A stretch of DNA of 64,000 nt from assembly GCF_902167145.1 (NCBI RefSeq), contig NC_050105.1:122033898-122097897 (forward strand), in the 5' to 3' direction. Made by a program: the position numbers and the translations under genes. This DNA comes from Zea mays (lineage: Eukaryota; Streptophyta; Magnoliopsida; Poales; Poaceae). This document shows, one piece after another, positions 23,083 through 33,379 of the stretch; within the stretch, counting starts at the first letter, position 1; every line of letters starts with the position of its first letter. Under the pieces are notes generated by a model. It was not told the origin of the DNA. It was given only the letters and a program-made list of their open reading frames with translations, and did not search any database.

Positions 23083-24813
23083 GTGGCGAATGTATTTCGA
23101 TGGCTCGCTGAAATTGCAGGGAGCAGGAGCAGGAATTCTCTTCACCGCACCTGGGGCGAGCACCTCAAATATGCCCTCCAGTTGCTGTTTCCGGCCTCCA
23201 ACAATGCAGCCGAGTATGAAGCTCTAATCCATGGATTGAACATCGCCATATCATTGGGCATCAAGAGATTGATGGTGTACGGAGACTCTCTGGTAGTCAT
23301 TAGCCAGATAAACAAAGAGTGGGATTGTTCAAGCGATTCAATGGGAAAATACTGTACTGCCGTCCGAAAACTGGAAGATAAGTTTGAGGGTCTGGAATTT
23401 CATCATGTAGAAAGAGATCGGAACACAGCCGCCGATGTATTATCCAAGCTAGGATCCAGTCGAATTCAAGTCCCACCTGGAGTTTTTGTGCAAGAAATAC
23501 TACAGCCAAGCATCTCAATGGATCAAACAGAAGAGTGTAATATTATAGATCAACCCGAGTCAGACCCTGATGACTGGAGAAGGCCAATCATCAAGTATAT
23601 ACAGAATGAAGAGGAACCAGATGACAAGAATTCAGTCGAGCGCATTGCCAGACAGTCGGCTCACTACACACTCATTGGGGAGACATTATACATAAGAGGT
23701 GCATCCGGTGTCCTCATGAAGTGCATTCTCTCATCTACTGGGAAGCAACTTCTAGAGGAGGTTCATGCTGGGCAATGTGGAATACATGCAGCATCCAGAA
23801 CACTAGTCGGGAAGGTCTTCAGGTCAGGATTCTATTGGCCAACAGCGAAGAATGATGCAGCCGAGTTAGTTCAGAGGTGCGAAGCTTGCCAATACCTGTC
23901 AAAACAACAACATCTACCAGCACAGCAACTGCAGACCATACCAGTAACTTGGCCTTTCGCATGCTGGGGACTGGATATGATTGGACCTTTCAAGAAAGCT
24001 CAAGGAGGATACACTCATGTATTGGTAGCAATCGACAAATTCACTAAATGGATAGAGTTCAAGCCTATTGCTTATTTAACCTCTGCTAAGGCCGTGGAAT
24101 TCATACAAGACATAATATTCAAATTCGGGATACCAAACAACATCATAACTGACCTAGGATCCAACTTCACAAGTTCGGAGTTTTTCGACTCCTGCGAGAA
24201 AAAAAGCATTCAGATCAAGTATGCATCTGTAGCACATCCAAGAGCCAACGGGCAGGTTGAGTGAGCTAACGGGATGATACTAGAGGCACTCAGGAAGAAG
24301 GTCTTCGATAAGAATGAAAAATTCGCAGGAAAGTGGATAAGGGAGTTACCCTATGTCGTTTGGAGCCTAAGAACCCAACCTAGCCGAGCTCTGCATGGAA
24401 ACACTCCTTTCTTCATGGTCTATGGGTCGGAAGCAGTGCTACCCGCTGATCTCAAGTTCGGGGCGCCAAGGTTGATCTTCGAAATCATAGCAGAAGTCGA
24501 GGCCACCAGGCTGGAGGACATTGATACACTTGAAGAAGAACGGCTGAATGCGGTAATCCAATCAGCACGGTACCAGCAAACTCTAAGGCGCTATCACGAC
24601 AAGGTTGTGCGACAGCGATCCTTCTCAGTAGGAGATCTCGTCCTCCGCCGAATTCTAACGGGGGAGGGACGGCATAAGTTATCGCCCTTATGGGAAGGAC
24701 CCTTCATAGTAGCAGAAGTCACTCGGCCAGGATCATATCGTCTCACTCAGATGGATGGCACAGAAGTCGGGAACTCCTGGAACATAGAACACCTCAGGAA
24801 GTTTTATCCCTAG
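23083..24813 (+). pseudogene. Second RNase H and integrase of element D
   Basis: The second RNase H-like domain begins near 23085 (RMYFDGSLKLQGAGAGILF), loses a base near 23150 and continues with NNAAEYEALIHGL, VYGDSLVVISQ and HHVERDRNTAADVLSKL; an additional RNase H is characteristic of Tat elements. Integrase follows: an HHCC zinc part (HAGQCGIH ... RCEACQ, about 23760-23900), then the core with WGLDMIGPF, IITDLGSNF and PRANGQVE supplying D, D and E. A TGA at 24262-24264 directly after the glutamate ends the frame. The rest (24274-24813) is open in the same frame, ending NIEHLRKFYP. Confidence 0.9.
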
Positions 24814-24928
24814 CTGTATTTCAAAAAAGCTACCGGGACGACAATGTACTCTGTAAAGTGGAAATATGTCATCAATGAAAAAGGGGTTTCAAAGATACTC
24901 AGTTTATTCACGATTGACTTGCATTCTT

Positions 24929-25460
24929 ACTTAACTCGGGGTGACCACTATGCCCTGCTAACGGAGCAATCGGCTTAAGTCAGTAACGACTTAAGGCGGT
25001 GCAACATGCTCACGCTTACTTAACTCGGGGTGACCACTATGCCCTGCTAACGGAGCAATCAGCTTAAGTCAGCAACGACTTAAGGCGGTGCAATATGCTC
25101 ACGCTTACTTAACTCGGGGTGACCACTATGCCCTGCTAACGGAGCAATCGGCTTAAGTCAGCAATGACTTAAGGCGGTGCAACATGCTCACGCTTACTTA
25201 ACTCGGGGTGACCACTATGCCCTGCTAACGGAGCAATCGACTTAAGTCAGCAACGACTTAAGGCGGTGCAACATGCTCACGCTTACTTAACTCGGGGTGA
25301 CCACTATGCCCTGCTAACGGAGCAATCGGCTAAAGTCAGTGGCGACTTAAGCCGGTGCAACATGCTCACGCCAACGCAATTCAGGGTGACCACTACGCCC
25401 TATTAACAAAAGCAATCGACTTAAGTCAGCAGCGACTTAAGGCGATCTGACGTGATTACA
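24929..25460 (+). repeat. Tandem array, six units of 89 bp
   Basis: Units start acttaactcggggtgacc at 24929, 25018, 25107, 25196 and 25285, with a degenerate sixth near 25374. Each contains an inverted pair ggcttaagtc/gacttaagg-like. The array lies just after the pol end and is non-coding. Confidence 0.92.
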
Positions 25461-25659
25461 ATTACTCATATAAGGATGACTTCTATATCCCGCAAACAAA
25501 TTTCATAACCATCGCACATCATTTTACTACTGCAAATTTACAGACTGATGAATTCTGAAACAATACGAGAATAACAATGTCGTTTAAGTACTGAAATGAC
25601 GTCCTCTAACAAATGTCTGACCATGCTAACCGCGCGCTCAGAGCATGCAAAACGTTTCT

Positions 25660-28600
25660 CTACTTGGTGATATTTTTCTCAGGAGCGATCGATGAGGAAG
25701 GACGACTCGAGGAATCAGGGGCAGCATTCACATCAGCCCTTATATCTTCGGGAACAACCACGCCGGGTCTCCTCATCAAGATTCGCTCCGCCCGAATAGC
25801 CTTGTCCATGGCTCTGTCGCGCTGGGCTCTGAGAGTAACAGAAGTTTCTTCGGCAACCTTAGCAGCCAGTCGAGCAGTTTCTAACTCCTGGACAATGGAT
25901 TTCTTGGAAGCTCGGAGTTCTTTAATGGTAGCATCCTTCGCTGATATAAGATGCTTGAGCCGAGTCACCTCATCCGAAGATTCCTGCAGCTTACAACGTT
26001 GATTGTCCAACTCTTCCATGGTGAAGCGATGACTCCTCTCCAGGATAGTCAGCGAGTTGCTAGAATCACGATACAATCTGTCAATACTATTGCGAGAAGC
26101 AGCAAGGATACATTTTTCTTCCTGCAAACAAAAGTCAACTCCCTCAAAAACCAATCAAGTAATAGAAACACAACAAGGCAAAGCACAGTTTCACAAATCA
26201 CCTTTTCAGAATTGAGCTGAGCGTGAAGAGAAGAACTCAGTGCATTGGCGTCATCTAAGGCAGCGGAGACCTGACCCAGTTCAGTCTGGCTCTGAGAGTA
26301 CTTTTCCTCAAAGTCAGTGCACCGCTAGACCAATTCAGCCTGATCTCGGGAATGTTATTACTCAAGAGTGGAAATCTGCCGAGTCATTCCTAGCAGGAGA
26401 CAATCAAACAAAAAGGGGTCAGAATGTAAAGCAGTCCATAGTGAAGGCAAAGAGAAGCAAAGAAGCACTAACCAGCGTTGGTTGCCTCCAATTCAGAGAC
26501 GCGATGTTGAAGTGACACTGGATTCCAACATGCAAGAAACGAAGCTACTTCTGGGACAAAAGCACCCCGTAACCTCAGCTGGCTAGCCATCCCATCCACC
26601 AAAGCCTGATGAGGAGAACAGATGAGTGTAATGACAGCAGTTCATGCAATGTAAAAATCAAGCTAAAATACATCACAGTACCTGGAGGTTGGAAAAGAAC
26701 GAAGGGATCCCCAAATCAGAAGAGATCGATTGATAACTAGGCGTAAGGCCACCACCCAAAACAGCTTGCAACGAACCAGCAGGAATCAGCTCGGTGCCTT
26801 CAACAGAGCCCAACACTCGGTCAGCGGGGATGCTGCCCTCTAAAGCGACTCCCTGGTCCAAGGCTTGGGCTACCACCATACAGCCAGAGTGTGGAGGCGA
26901 TCCCGCATGAACGTCCATGGAAGTACAGGAGGGAGACCCTGCTCGGACACCCTTGGGGGCTGGGTCATAGTTTGCACTGCCCACTTGAGCCGGATCATCC
27001 CCGGCAGCACCCTCGGGGGCTGGGCAGTGGCTTACACTTCCCACCCGAGCCAAGTCATCCCCGGCGACATCCTCGGGGGCTGGGCATGTGTCAACACCAT
27101 CCTTGGGGTCCAAGTACTCTGCAGTAGCCACCTCTAAGGTTGACGGGCCCTCAGCTACTTGCATAGGACCAGGACGATCCAAGTCAGTCTCCCGACCCTC
27201 GAGATCACGCTCTAAGGTCGACGAGGCACGGGATGACCTCAACCCAGCATCAAGCACATCAGCGCAAACCTCCATCACACCATCATCCACCGGCTCCGAT
27301 AACAAGTCCTCTGGAACCATATCCTCAAGAGTCTGATCAAAGTTGGCCAGGGACAGTTCTTGCAGACCAATGAGAGCAGACAAAGCAGGAGAGGGAACTC
27401 CACTACTTTCACCGCTAGCGATGAACTGCGACTGTTTTTCCGAGTCAAAGGAACTTCATCTTCCTCCTCCTCGTCGTCCACATTGGCAACACAAGCAGCA
27501 CCCCCATTGGGATCAGCAACAGATGGAGCACCCACATTGGGATCAGCAGCGGATTGGGTACACCCATTGGGGTCAGCATCAGTAAATTCAGTCACAGGCA
27601 TTTCTTCAGCAGCAGGAACCGAAGTACCAGCGTCCCGATCCAAACTGGATACTCGCTGGAGGCGTCTTCTTTTCTTTTTCTGCTCATCAGCAGAAGGATC
27701 AGGCTGATTGGCTCGGCAAGGGCGCCTCGAGCGAGTACTGGCAGGTTTCCGAGTATCCAAAGTTGTATCAGCCTCTGGGAGGGACGCCACTACCAGTGCC
27801 CCAGCAGGAGCAGCATCAGAAGAATCCTCAGCCAGCAAATCAAGCATAGCGCTTATCTCTGCATCACTAGGGTTCAGGGGCACCTCAAAATGGACCTGCC
27901 GTTCATCATCAGGAATCTCCCCAAGCGAGGCAACCAAGGCACTAACTTCTTCAGCAGAGGGTCGCACTCTAAGGCCCAAACTGCCATCAGTGACAGGTGG
28001 ATTCGACACAAAAAGGGTGAAGGCTTTGGGAGGAGGCAGGTTCCAGGCCGAGTATGCCACTGGAGCACCAACATTTGACACTTTGCCTCTAAGGATCATC
28101 TCAAGTCGGCTCACCAAGTCTGCAGAGGGAATTCTTCTATTGGTAACCCGAGTTGAGTCAGCTAGGCCTCGATACAGATAAGCTGGGTATGCCCTGTCCT
28201 TCAACGGCTGAATATTCTTGAAGACAAAATCAGTAACCACAGCTTCAGCAGTCAGACCCCTCTCTTTCAGCAGTCCAACTTCAGCTAGCAACGCACCTGC
28301 CTCAGCTACCTCCTGATCTGTGGGAGACTCGGTCTAGCTTGGGGTGCGAACATCCGGCTGTCTTCCCGACCGGGGGGGAGAGAGTTTCCATAATTCTCAA
28401 CTATGAACCACTCCAAGCGCCATCCCTTGATACTGTCTTTGAGAGGGATCTCGAGATACTCAGTCTTCCTCCCGCGGCGCATCTCCAAGCTGGCACCCCC
28501 AACCAACTGATGTTGTCCCCCGGCCATCCCAGGGCGACAATGATACAAGTACTTCCACAACCCGAAATGTGGCAGCACACCGAGAAAAGCTTTGCATAAA

Positions 28601-28953
28601 TGAACGAAAATGGAGATTTGCAGGATAGAATTGGGGTTCAGATGGGTCAAGTTAAGATGATAGAAATCAAGGAGGCCGCGGAAAAAGGGAGAAATGGGAA
28701 GGCCAAGGCCGCGGAGAAGGAAAGGAGCATAAACAACGGACTCATGGGTATCCTCAGTTGGGACAGTAACCCCATGGCAAATCCGCCAAGAACAGAGTTC
28801 CCGTGGAGGAAGAACCCCGATGGACACGAGGTGGAGAAGTTCGGGCTCAGAGATGACGGACATGTGGTTACCTGCGAAAGGCAACTGGCTGTTGGGGTCG
28901 ATTGGAGGAATCACCATGGCAGACGAACTCGAGGTTTTCCTCTTGGGCGCCAT
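25660..28953 (-). pseudogene. Antisense gene of element D (putative gypsy-type transposon domain plus coiled coil)
   Basis: The start codon is at 28953-28951 (MAPKRKTSSSS...). The first exon carries SPFFRGLLDFYHLNLTHLNP and KDSIKGWRLEWFIVENYG, which resemble the 'putative gypsy type transposon' family (Pfam PF04195 from memory), known as an antisense reading frame of Grande-like Tat elements. Later parts are acidic, then a heptad-rich coiled coil (about 26154-25800: LDNQRCKLQESSDEVTRLK). Splice-like junctions are visible on the minus strand: CTCCAG|GTACTG near 26683, TCATCAG|GCTTTG near 26606, GAAAAG|GTGATT near 26203 and TTTGCAG|GAAGAA near 26127. Frame breaks near 28325 and 27385 and stops near 26350 show decay. 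The function is unknown. Confidence 0.72.
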
Positions 28954-29079
28954 CTCGATTCTACCGGCGAGCAGAGTGGGAGGCAAATTGCAGAGAGGAT
29001 TCGGAAGCGAGAAAGCAAGAACTAGGGCACGGAAAGCAGAGGCGGCTAAAAGCGCAGCACTTATGGGATATTCCCGAGC

Positions 29080-29835
29080 CAGATACCGTTTCAAAAAGTG
29101 CCCAGTCAGCACCCGGCGGTTATTTCCAAAACACCGACGTGCCACGTGGTCACCCGGCAGATATTTCCAGAGCACCGGTGCGCCACCTCATCACTCGGCT
29201 ATCATCCTCAAAGTGGCCCGCGCGGCCTGCTATCACTCAGCGTTGCCTCTAAAACGCTGATATCGTGTTCAGTCGCTCGGCATTACCTCTAAAATGCTGA
29301 CGTCGCCCTCAAGTCGCTCGGCAGGTTACTCTAAAACTCCGGCATCGTGTTCAGTCGCTCGGCAGTCACCTCTATAACTCCGACATCATCTACAAGTCGC
29401 TCGGCATTACCTCTAAAATGCTGACGTCGCCCTCCAGTCACTCGGCGTTACCTCTAAAACGCTGATATTGTGTTCAGTCGCTCGGCATTACCTCTAAAAT
29501 GCTGACGTCGCCCTCAGTCGCTCGGCAGTCACCTCTATAACTCCGACATCATCTACAAGTCGCTCGGCATTACCTCTAAAATGCTGACGTCGCCCTCCAG
29601 TCTCTCGGCGTTACCTCTAAAACGCTGATATCGTGTTCAGTCGCTCGGCATTACCTCTAAAATGCTGACGTCGCTCTCAAGTCGCTCGGCAGTTGACTCT
29701 AAAACTCCGACATCGTGTCAAGTCGCTCGGCATTACCTCTAAAATGCTGACGTCGCCCTCAAGTCGCTCGGCAGTTGACTCTAAAACTCTGACATCGTGT
29801 TCAGTCGCTCGGCAGCTATCTCTAAAAGCGTCGAA
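29080..29835 (+). repeat. Tandem array of about 41-bp units
   Basis: The unit is of the form gtcgctcggcattacctct followed by aaaatgctgacgtcgccctc. Two alternating versions occur (aaaatgctgacg and aaaactccgacatcg), roughly 16-18 copies, more diverged at the left. It is non-coding and lies upstream (in antisense terms) of the 28953 start codon, so it may be the antisense leader or promoter region. Confidence 0.85.
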
Positions 29836-29979
29836 ACGATGCCAGAGTTATTTACGTGCAAACTCCAAGGAAATCAGCTTCACAAATGAGCAGGATAATC
29901 ACCACAGAGAAACCAACATCATTACTTCATTAAGGGGAAGATATCATGCTTACAAATCAACTCTTTATGAGTTGATACT

Positions 29980-30090
29980 TCCCTATTACTACTACTACAT
30001 TACATTACATTACTGCTACTACTACTACACTACACTATACTACTCTACACTAGTAATTACTACTATATTATTCTAACTATACTATACTAA
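29980..30090 (+). repeat. TAC/TACTA-rich microsatellite
   Basis: Imperfect tac, attac and actac repeats. No other feature is seen. Confidence 0.7.
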
Positions 30091-30111
30091 TATCTAAAAG
30101 ACCAGTGGCAT

Positions 30112-30504
30112 CTAGCCACTGGCCCTGTTGCTGCCGCCACCGCTGCCGCCCCTGGTGCTGCCTCTGCTGCTGCCGCCACCGCCGCTGCCGTCACCGCCAC
30201 CACCGCCTTCGTCGTCGTCGTCGTCGTCCTCGTCCTCACCGCCGCCGTCCGAGTCCTCCTCATCCGAGGAGTACTCCGACTCATCCGAGCCCTCGAGCCC
30301 GGAGCGCTCGACGGCCCGGATGTACGTCCAGACCTCCACCGCGAGCCCCTGGGAGTCGTCTAAGTCGTCAGACGACTCACACAGGGGGATGGGAGCCGGA
30401 GACCCCTCAGACTCAGAGGAGAACTCCTCCTCTGAGTACTCCGAGTCACCAAAATCCTCCGATGGAGGAGTCGTCTCACGCTTGCGCTTGTTGTTCTTGC
30501 CCAT
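30112..30504 (-). CDS. Second antisense ORF of element D, acidic/glycine-rich protein (130 aa)
   Basis: The start is the ATG at 30504-30502 (MGKNNKRKRETTPPSEDF); the longer frame upstream lacks support. The protein has a basic KNNKRKR cluster near the N-terminus that could act in nuclear import, a serine/glutamate-rich centre, an aspartate/glutamate run and a glycine/serine-rich tail (GGGGGDGSGGGG). It has no known domain. A TATA-like TATAAATAA on the minus strand (30592-30584) lies 80 bp upstream, supporting an antisense transcription unit. The frame is intact, unlike gag-pol. The repetitive composition means it could still be a chance frame. Confidence 0.55.
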   Translation of the reverse strand: MGKNNKRKRETTPPSEDFGDSEYSEEEFSSESEGSPAPIPLCESSDDLDDSQGLAVEVWTYIRAVERSGLEGSDESEYSSDEEDSDGGGEDEDDDDDDEGGGGGDGSGGGGSSRGSTRGGSGGGSNRASG

Positions 30505-30583
30505 GGTGGAAGCGAAAGGAAGGGAAGAAAGGCAAGCAACAGAGAACAGCAAGAGATGTGAAAAAGCCGGAGAGACAACAACG

Positions 30584-30592
30584 TTATTTATA
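30584..30592 (-). promoter_or_regulatory. TATA-like box for the antisense ORF
   Basis: TATAAATAA on the minus strand lies 80 bp before the ATG at 30504. It would drive transcription opposite to the LTR promoter. Confidence 0.45.
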
Positions 30593-31239
30593 GAAGGAGA
30601 AGGCAACCGCTCACCTCCAACCGCGATCACTGAACAGTCGCAAAGCATTCAATAAGCACTTCAACCCGTCTGAAGACGCGTCAGGCGGCTGACGCCGTTT
30701 GACGCAACACAACACCCATTGGGACTCCAGTCAACAGCGCGAAGGATATGATTACACCCGCCGTCACATCACATTACTACTCAGAAGCAGCCGGCTAAAA
30801 CACTCAGCGTACCAAGCCGTCCCTTGCCCACACCCATTGGGGGGGGGAACGCCCAGGAATTATCAGTATATTTTTTAAAACGGTCACATCTGTGCAGGGC
30901 ACGCAGTGAATACCTCAAGACAAAAATGAGATATCAGTAAGGATCAGAGGAAAGCCAAATATAGCCAGTGAAGTACAAAAAATGGCCGACAGAAGCGACG
31001 TGAAGACTAGACAGAGAACGTCCATCAAATGTCCAATCAGTCGCAGAGCAAATAAATTACACTACCTAGCAAGATATGGACGGATCGCGAACTCGACTGC
31101 AAAAGACAAAATACATGCTGACCTCTGAAGCATAACATTGATGACATAATGCTGACCTCGAAAGCATAATGCAGATGGCATCATGCCGATTTTTACAAGC
31201 AGAAAGGGTAGTCTTCAGCAAAAAGACGCAAAAGGAAGA

Positions 31240-31698
31240 CCTTCGAATGGATTATCCTCAAAAATCCACTCGAAGGTCGGGGGCTACACCCATTGGGTGC
31301 ACTTTCGGTGCACCCCATGGATTATCATTCCAAGACAAGATAGTGCCGACTTCTAAGGCATGGGGAAAGATTAAAGACAAGGCCGGCCCTCAACCAAAAC
31401 GCAGGAGTAAAAATGGAAATAATTTCTGGTGAAGACCTTCGAGTAGATTATTTTCTAAAAATCTACTCGAAGCTCGGGGGCTACACCCATTGGGTGCACC
31501 TCCGGTGCACCCAATGAAGTTCAGGGTCCTACAAAACGAAATGCCGACCTCTAAGGCACAAACACAAAACAAAGCTTCGGTTTACGAGTGATCAAAGCAG
31601 GAGGAGACAGTAAGAAGTTGTTTTCTTCAAATCGCCTGCAAGCTGGACCTGGTATCTTTGGGTTGATTACCTCTAAATTAACCCAAAGATCGGGGGCT
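31240..31698 (+). repeat. Three hairpin plus purine-tract cassettes before the 3' LTR
   Basis: Cassette 1 (31240-31316) has stem ccttcgaatggat/aatccactcgaagg, then tcgggggctacaccc and a GTGC-hairpin. Cassette 2 (31436-31513) has stem cttcgagtagat/atctactcgaag, then ctcgggggctacaccc and a GTGC-hairpin. Cassette 3 (31654-31698) has stem atctttgggttgatt/aattaacccaaagat, then cgggggct abutting the LTR, the likely functional plus-strand primer. Confidence 0.75.
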
Positions 31699-32327
31699 TG
31701 TGGGGGATAGATATCCCCGGGGTCCACTAAAAGAGTAAAAGACCTCACGAAAGGCCCAAGGGCCCAATAAATCGTAAGGTCATTCTTTCGTGGGCCTGGG
31801 GAGGGACAACCAGCGAAGCAGATCGGCATGGGGCCGGATTGGTGCAAACCCGGATGGCCCACAACGTCGAGCGAGCGACCACAACAGAGATCCGACTTTC
31901 CCGCGCTGGAGCCCCCATGCAACGGAGCCATGCGAGGATAAGTCGGCAGAACTATAGGGAGATAAACTCAAACAGTTCACTATCTTTTAGTTACACGTTG
32001 TTATCAAATCCACGTGTATTGCCCCACGGTCGAGTATATAAGGCCTAGGGGGCACCCCTTCAGAACGATCGACCCGATTACTTGGCCACCCACTCCAACT
32101 CTCTGCATTCTCAATTCAGAGAGCTCTCTTGTAACCTCATTCACCAAGCATACCCACCAGGACGTAGGGTGTTACGCGTCTCTAAGCGGCCCGAACCTGT
32201 AAACATTGTCCACTGTCCCTCGTGCATCTGGCACGAACCATTTTGCTACAGTCGTCGACACCGTCCTACTTCTAAAAACACCTTGAGGGGCAACCCCGGG
32301 TGTGCGGTCGGACCCAAAACACCGACA
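31699..32327 (+). repeat. 3' LTR of element D
   Basis: Same length and ends as the 5' LTR. The ATGAC duplication follows at 32328-32332. TATATAA is at 32035-32041. Confidence 0.95.
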
Positions 32328-32436
32328 ATGACCAGCATCCTTTGTTTTATATTTTGTAAATTTTTAGATTTTAGGAGACTATATATTGAAATAATTCTCG
32401 CAATCAACATATGGTGTGATTCTAGAAAAAAATATA
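32328..32436. other. Short host spacer between element D and the CACTA
   Basis: About 100 bp of AT-rich sequence with no feature. It ends in the ATA (32434-32436) that is the CACTA target duplication. Confidence 0.6.
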
Positions 32437-32449
32437 CACTACCGGACAC

Positions 32450-33090
32450 AGCTCCTTTGCCGAGTGTCTCAGACACTCGGCAAAGGCTATTTTACACTCG
32501 GCAAAGGCTTTGCCGAGTGTAACACTCGGCAAAGAACGCTCGGCGAACTGTACATCGGCAACTGCCTCTTTGCTGAGTACTTTTTGTCGGGCACTCGACA
32601 AAGAATTTGTCGAGTGCCATTTGACACTCGGCAAAGAAAAGTCACCGTCACGGCGCCAAGTGACGGTGACGGATCCTTTGCCGAGTGTCTTCTTTGGCAC
32701 TCGGCAAAGAGGCCAATTTTGCCGAGTGTCTGCTATTACGGCCGTCGGCAAAGACGGCTCCAGTGGGCCCCACCGCCAGTCCCAGTGCCGAGAGCTCTCG
32801 TAGGCACTCGGCAAAGGCTATTTCTTTGCCGAGTGTCTAGTGGTCTGGCACTCGGCCAAGAGTCCTCCAGTGGGCCCCTTTGCCAGTCCCTTTGCCGAGT
32901 GCCTTGACCACAGCACTCGGCAAAGATGGCTTTACCGGTTCCCAGGTTTCCTTCTTTGCCGAGTGCCACGGTCAGCACTCGGCAAAGATGGCTTTACCGG
33001 TTCCCAGGTTTCCTTCTTTGCCGAGTGCCATGGTCATAGCACTCGGCAAAGCGACCCTTTGCCGAGTGTTACACTCGGCAAAGTGACCAG
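32450..33090. repeat. Left subterminal repeats of the CACTA
   Basis: Many copies of tttgccgagtg and its inverse cactcggcaaa lie as close inverted pairs with variable spacers. Open frames across this stretch arise from the repeat. Confidence 0.92.
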
Positions 33091-33379
33091 GAAGTCCCTT
33101 TTTTATTTGTTTTTGCTGTTCCATCCAAACAAACAAAAGATATATATCATTCACATCACATTATATATCAATCGCATCACAGAATCAACACATTTATCAT
33201 CAACACCATATATATCACAAAGTCTCACTAATATAAGTGTCACAAATATAAGTCTGGATCATCACAAAACAGATATAAGTCTGGATCATCACTAACATCA
33301 CCAAGTATCTCACAAGACCAAGTGTAACTAACATCACCAACACTCACAAATATAAGTCTGGGTCATCACAAAACAGATC

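Larger units (their letters stand above)
18158..32327 (+). mobile_element. Element D: complete 14.2-kb Tat-lineage Gypsy retrotransposon
   Basis: Two 629-bp LTRs (18158-18786 and 31699-32327) flank gag-pol and a long 3' region. The target duplication ATGAC is exact (18153-18157 and 32328-32332). The LTRs differ at four positions by eye (0.64%), a young insertion; at the commonly used grass rate of 1.3e-8 per site per year this is roughly 0.25 million years. The pol order is protease, reverse transcriptase, RNase H, a second RNase H-like domain, then integrase, the Gypsy order with the extra domain typical of Tat. Two antisense units lie between pol and the 3' LTR. gag-pol has several frameshifts and stops, so this copy needs help in trans to move. 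Confidence 0.95.

Noticed and set aside
29100..29830. CRISPR-like array
   Set aside because: Units are contiguous 41-bp tandem copies without unique spacers, in a plant retrotransposon.
30105..30655. Two plus-strand open frames opposite the antisense acidic ORF
   Set aside because: Proline/arginine- and serine-run shadows of the low-complexity minus-strand frame.
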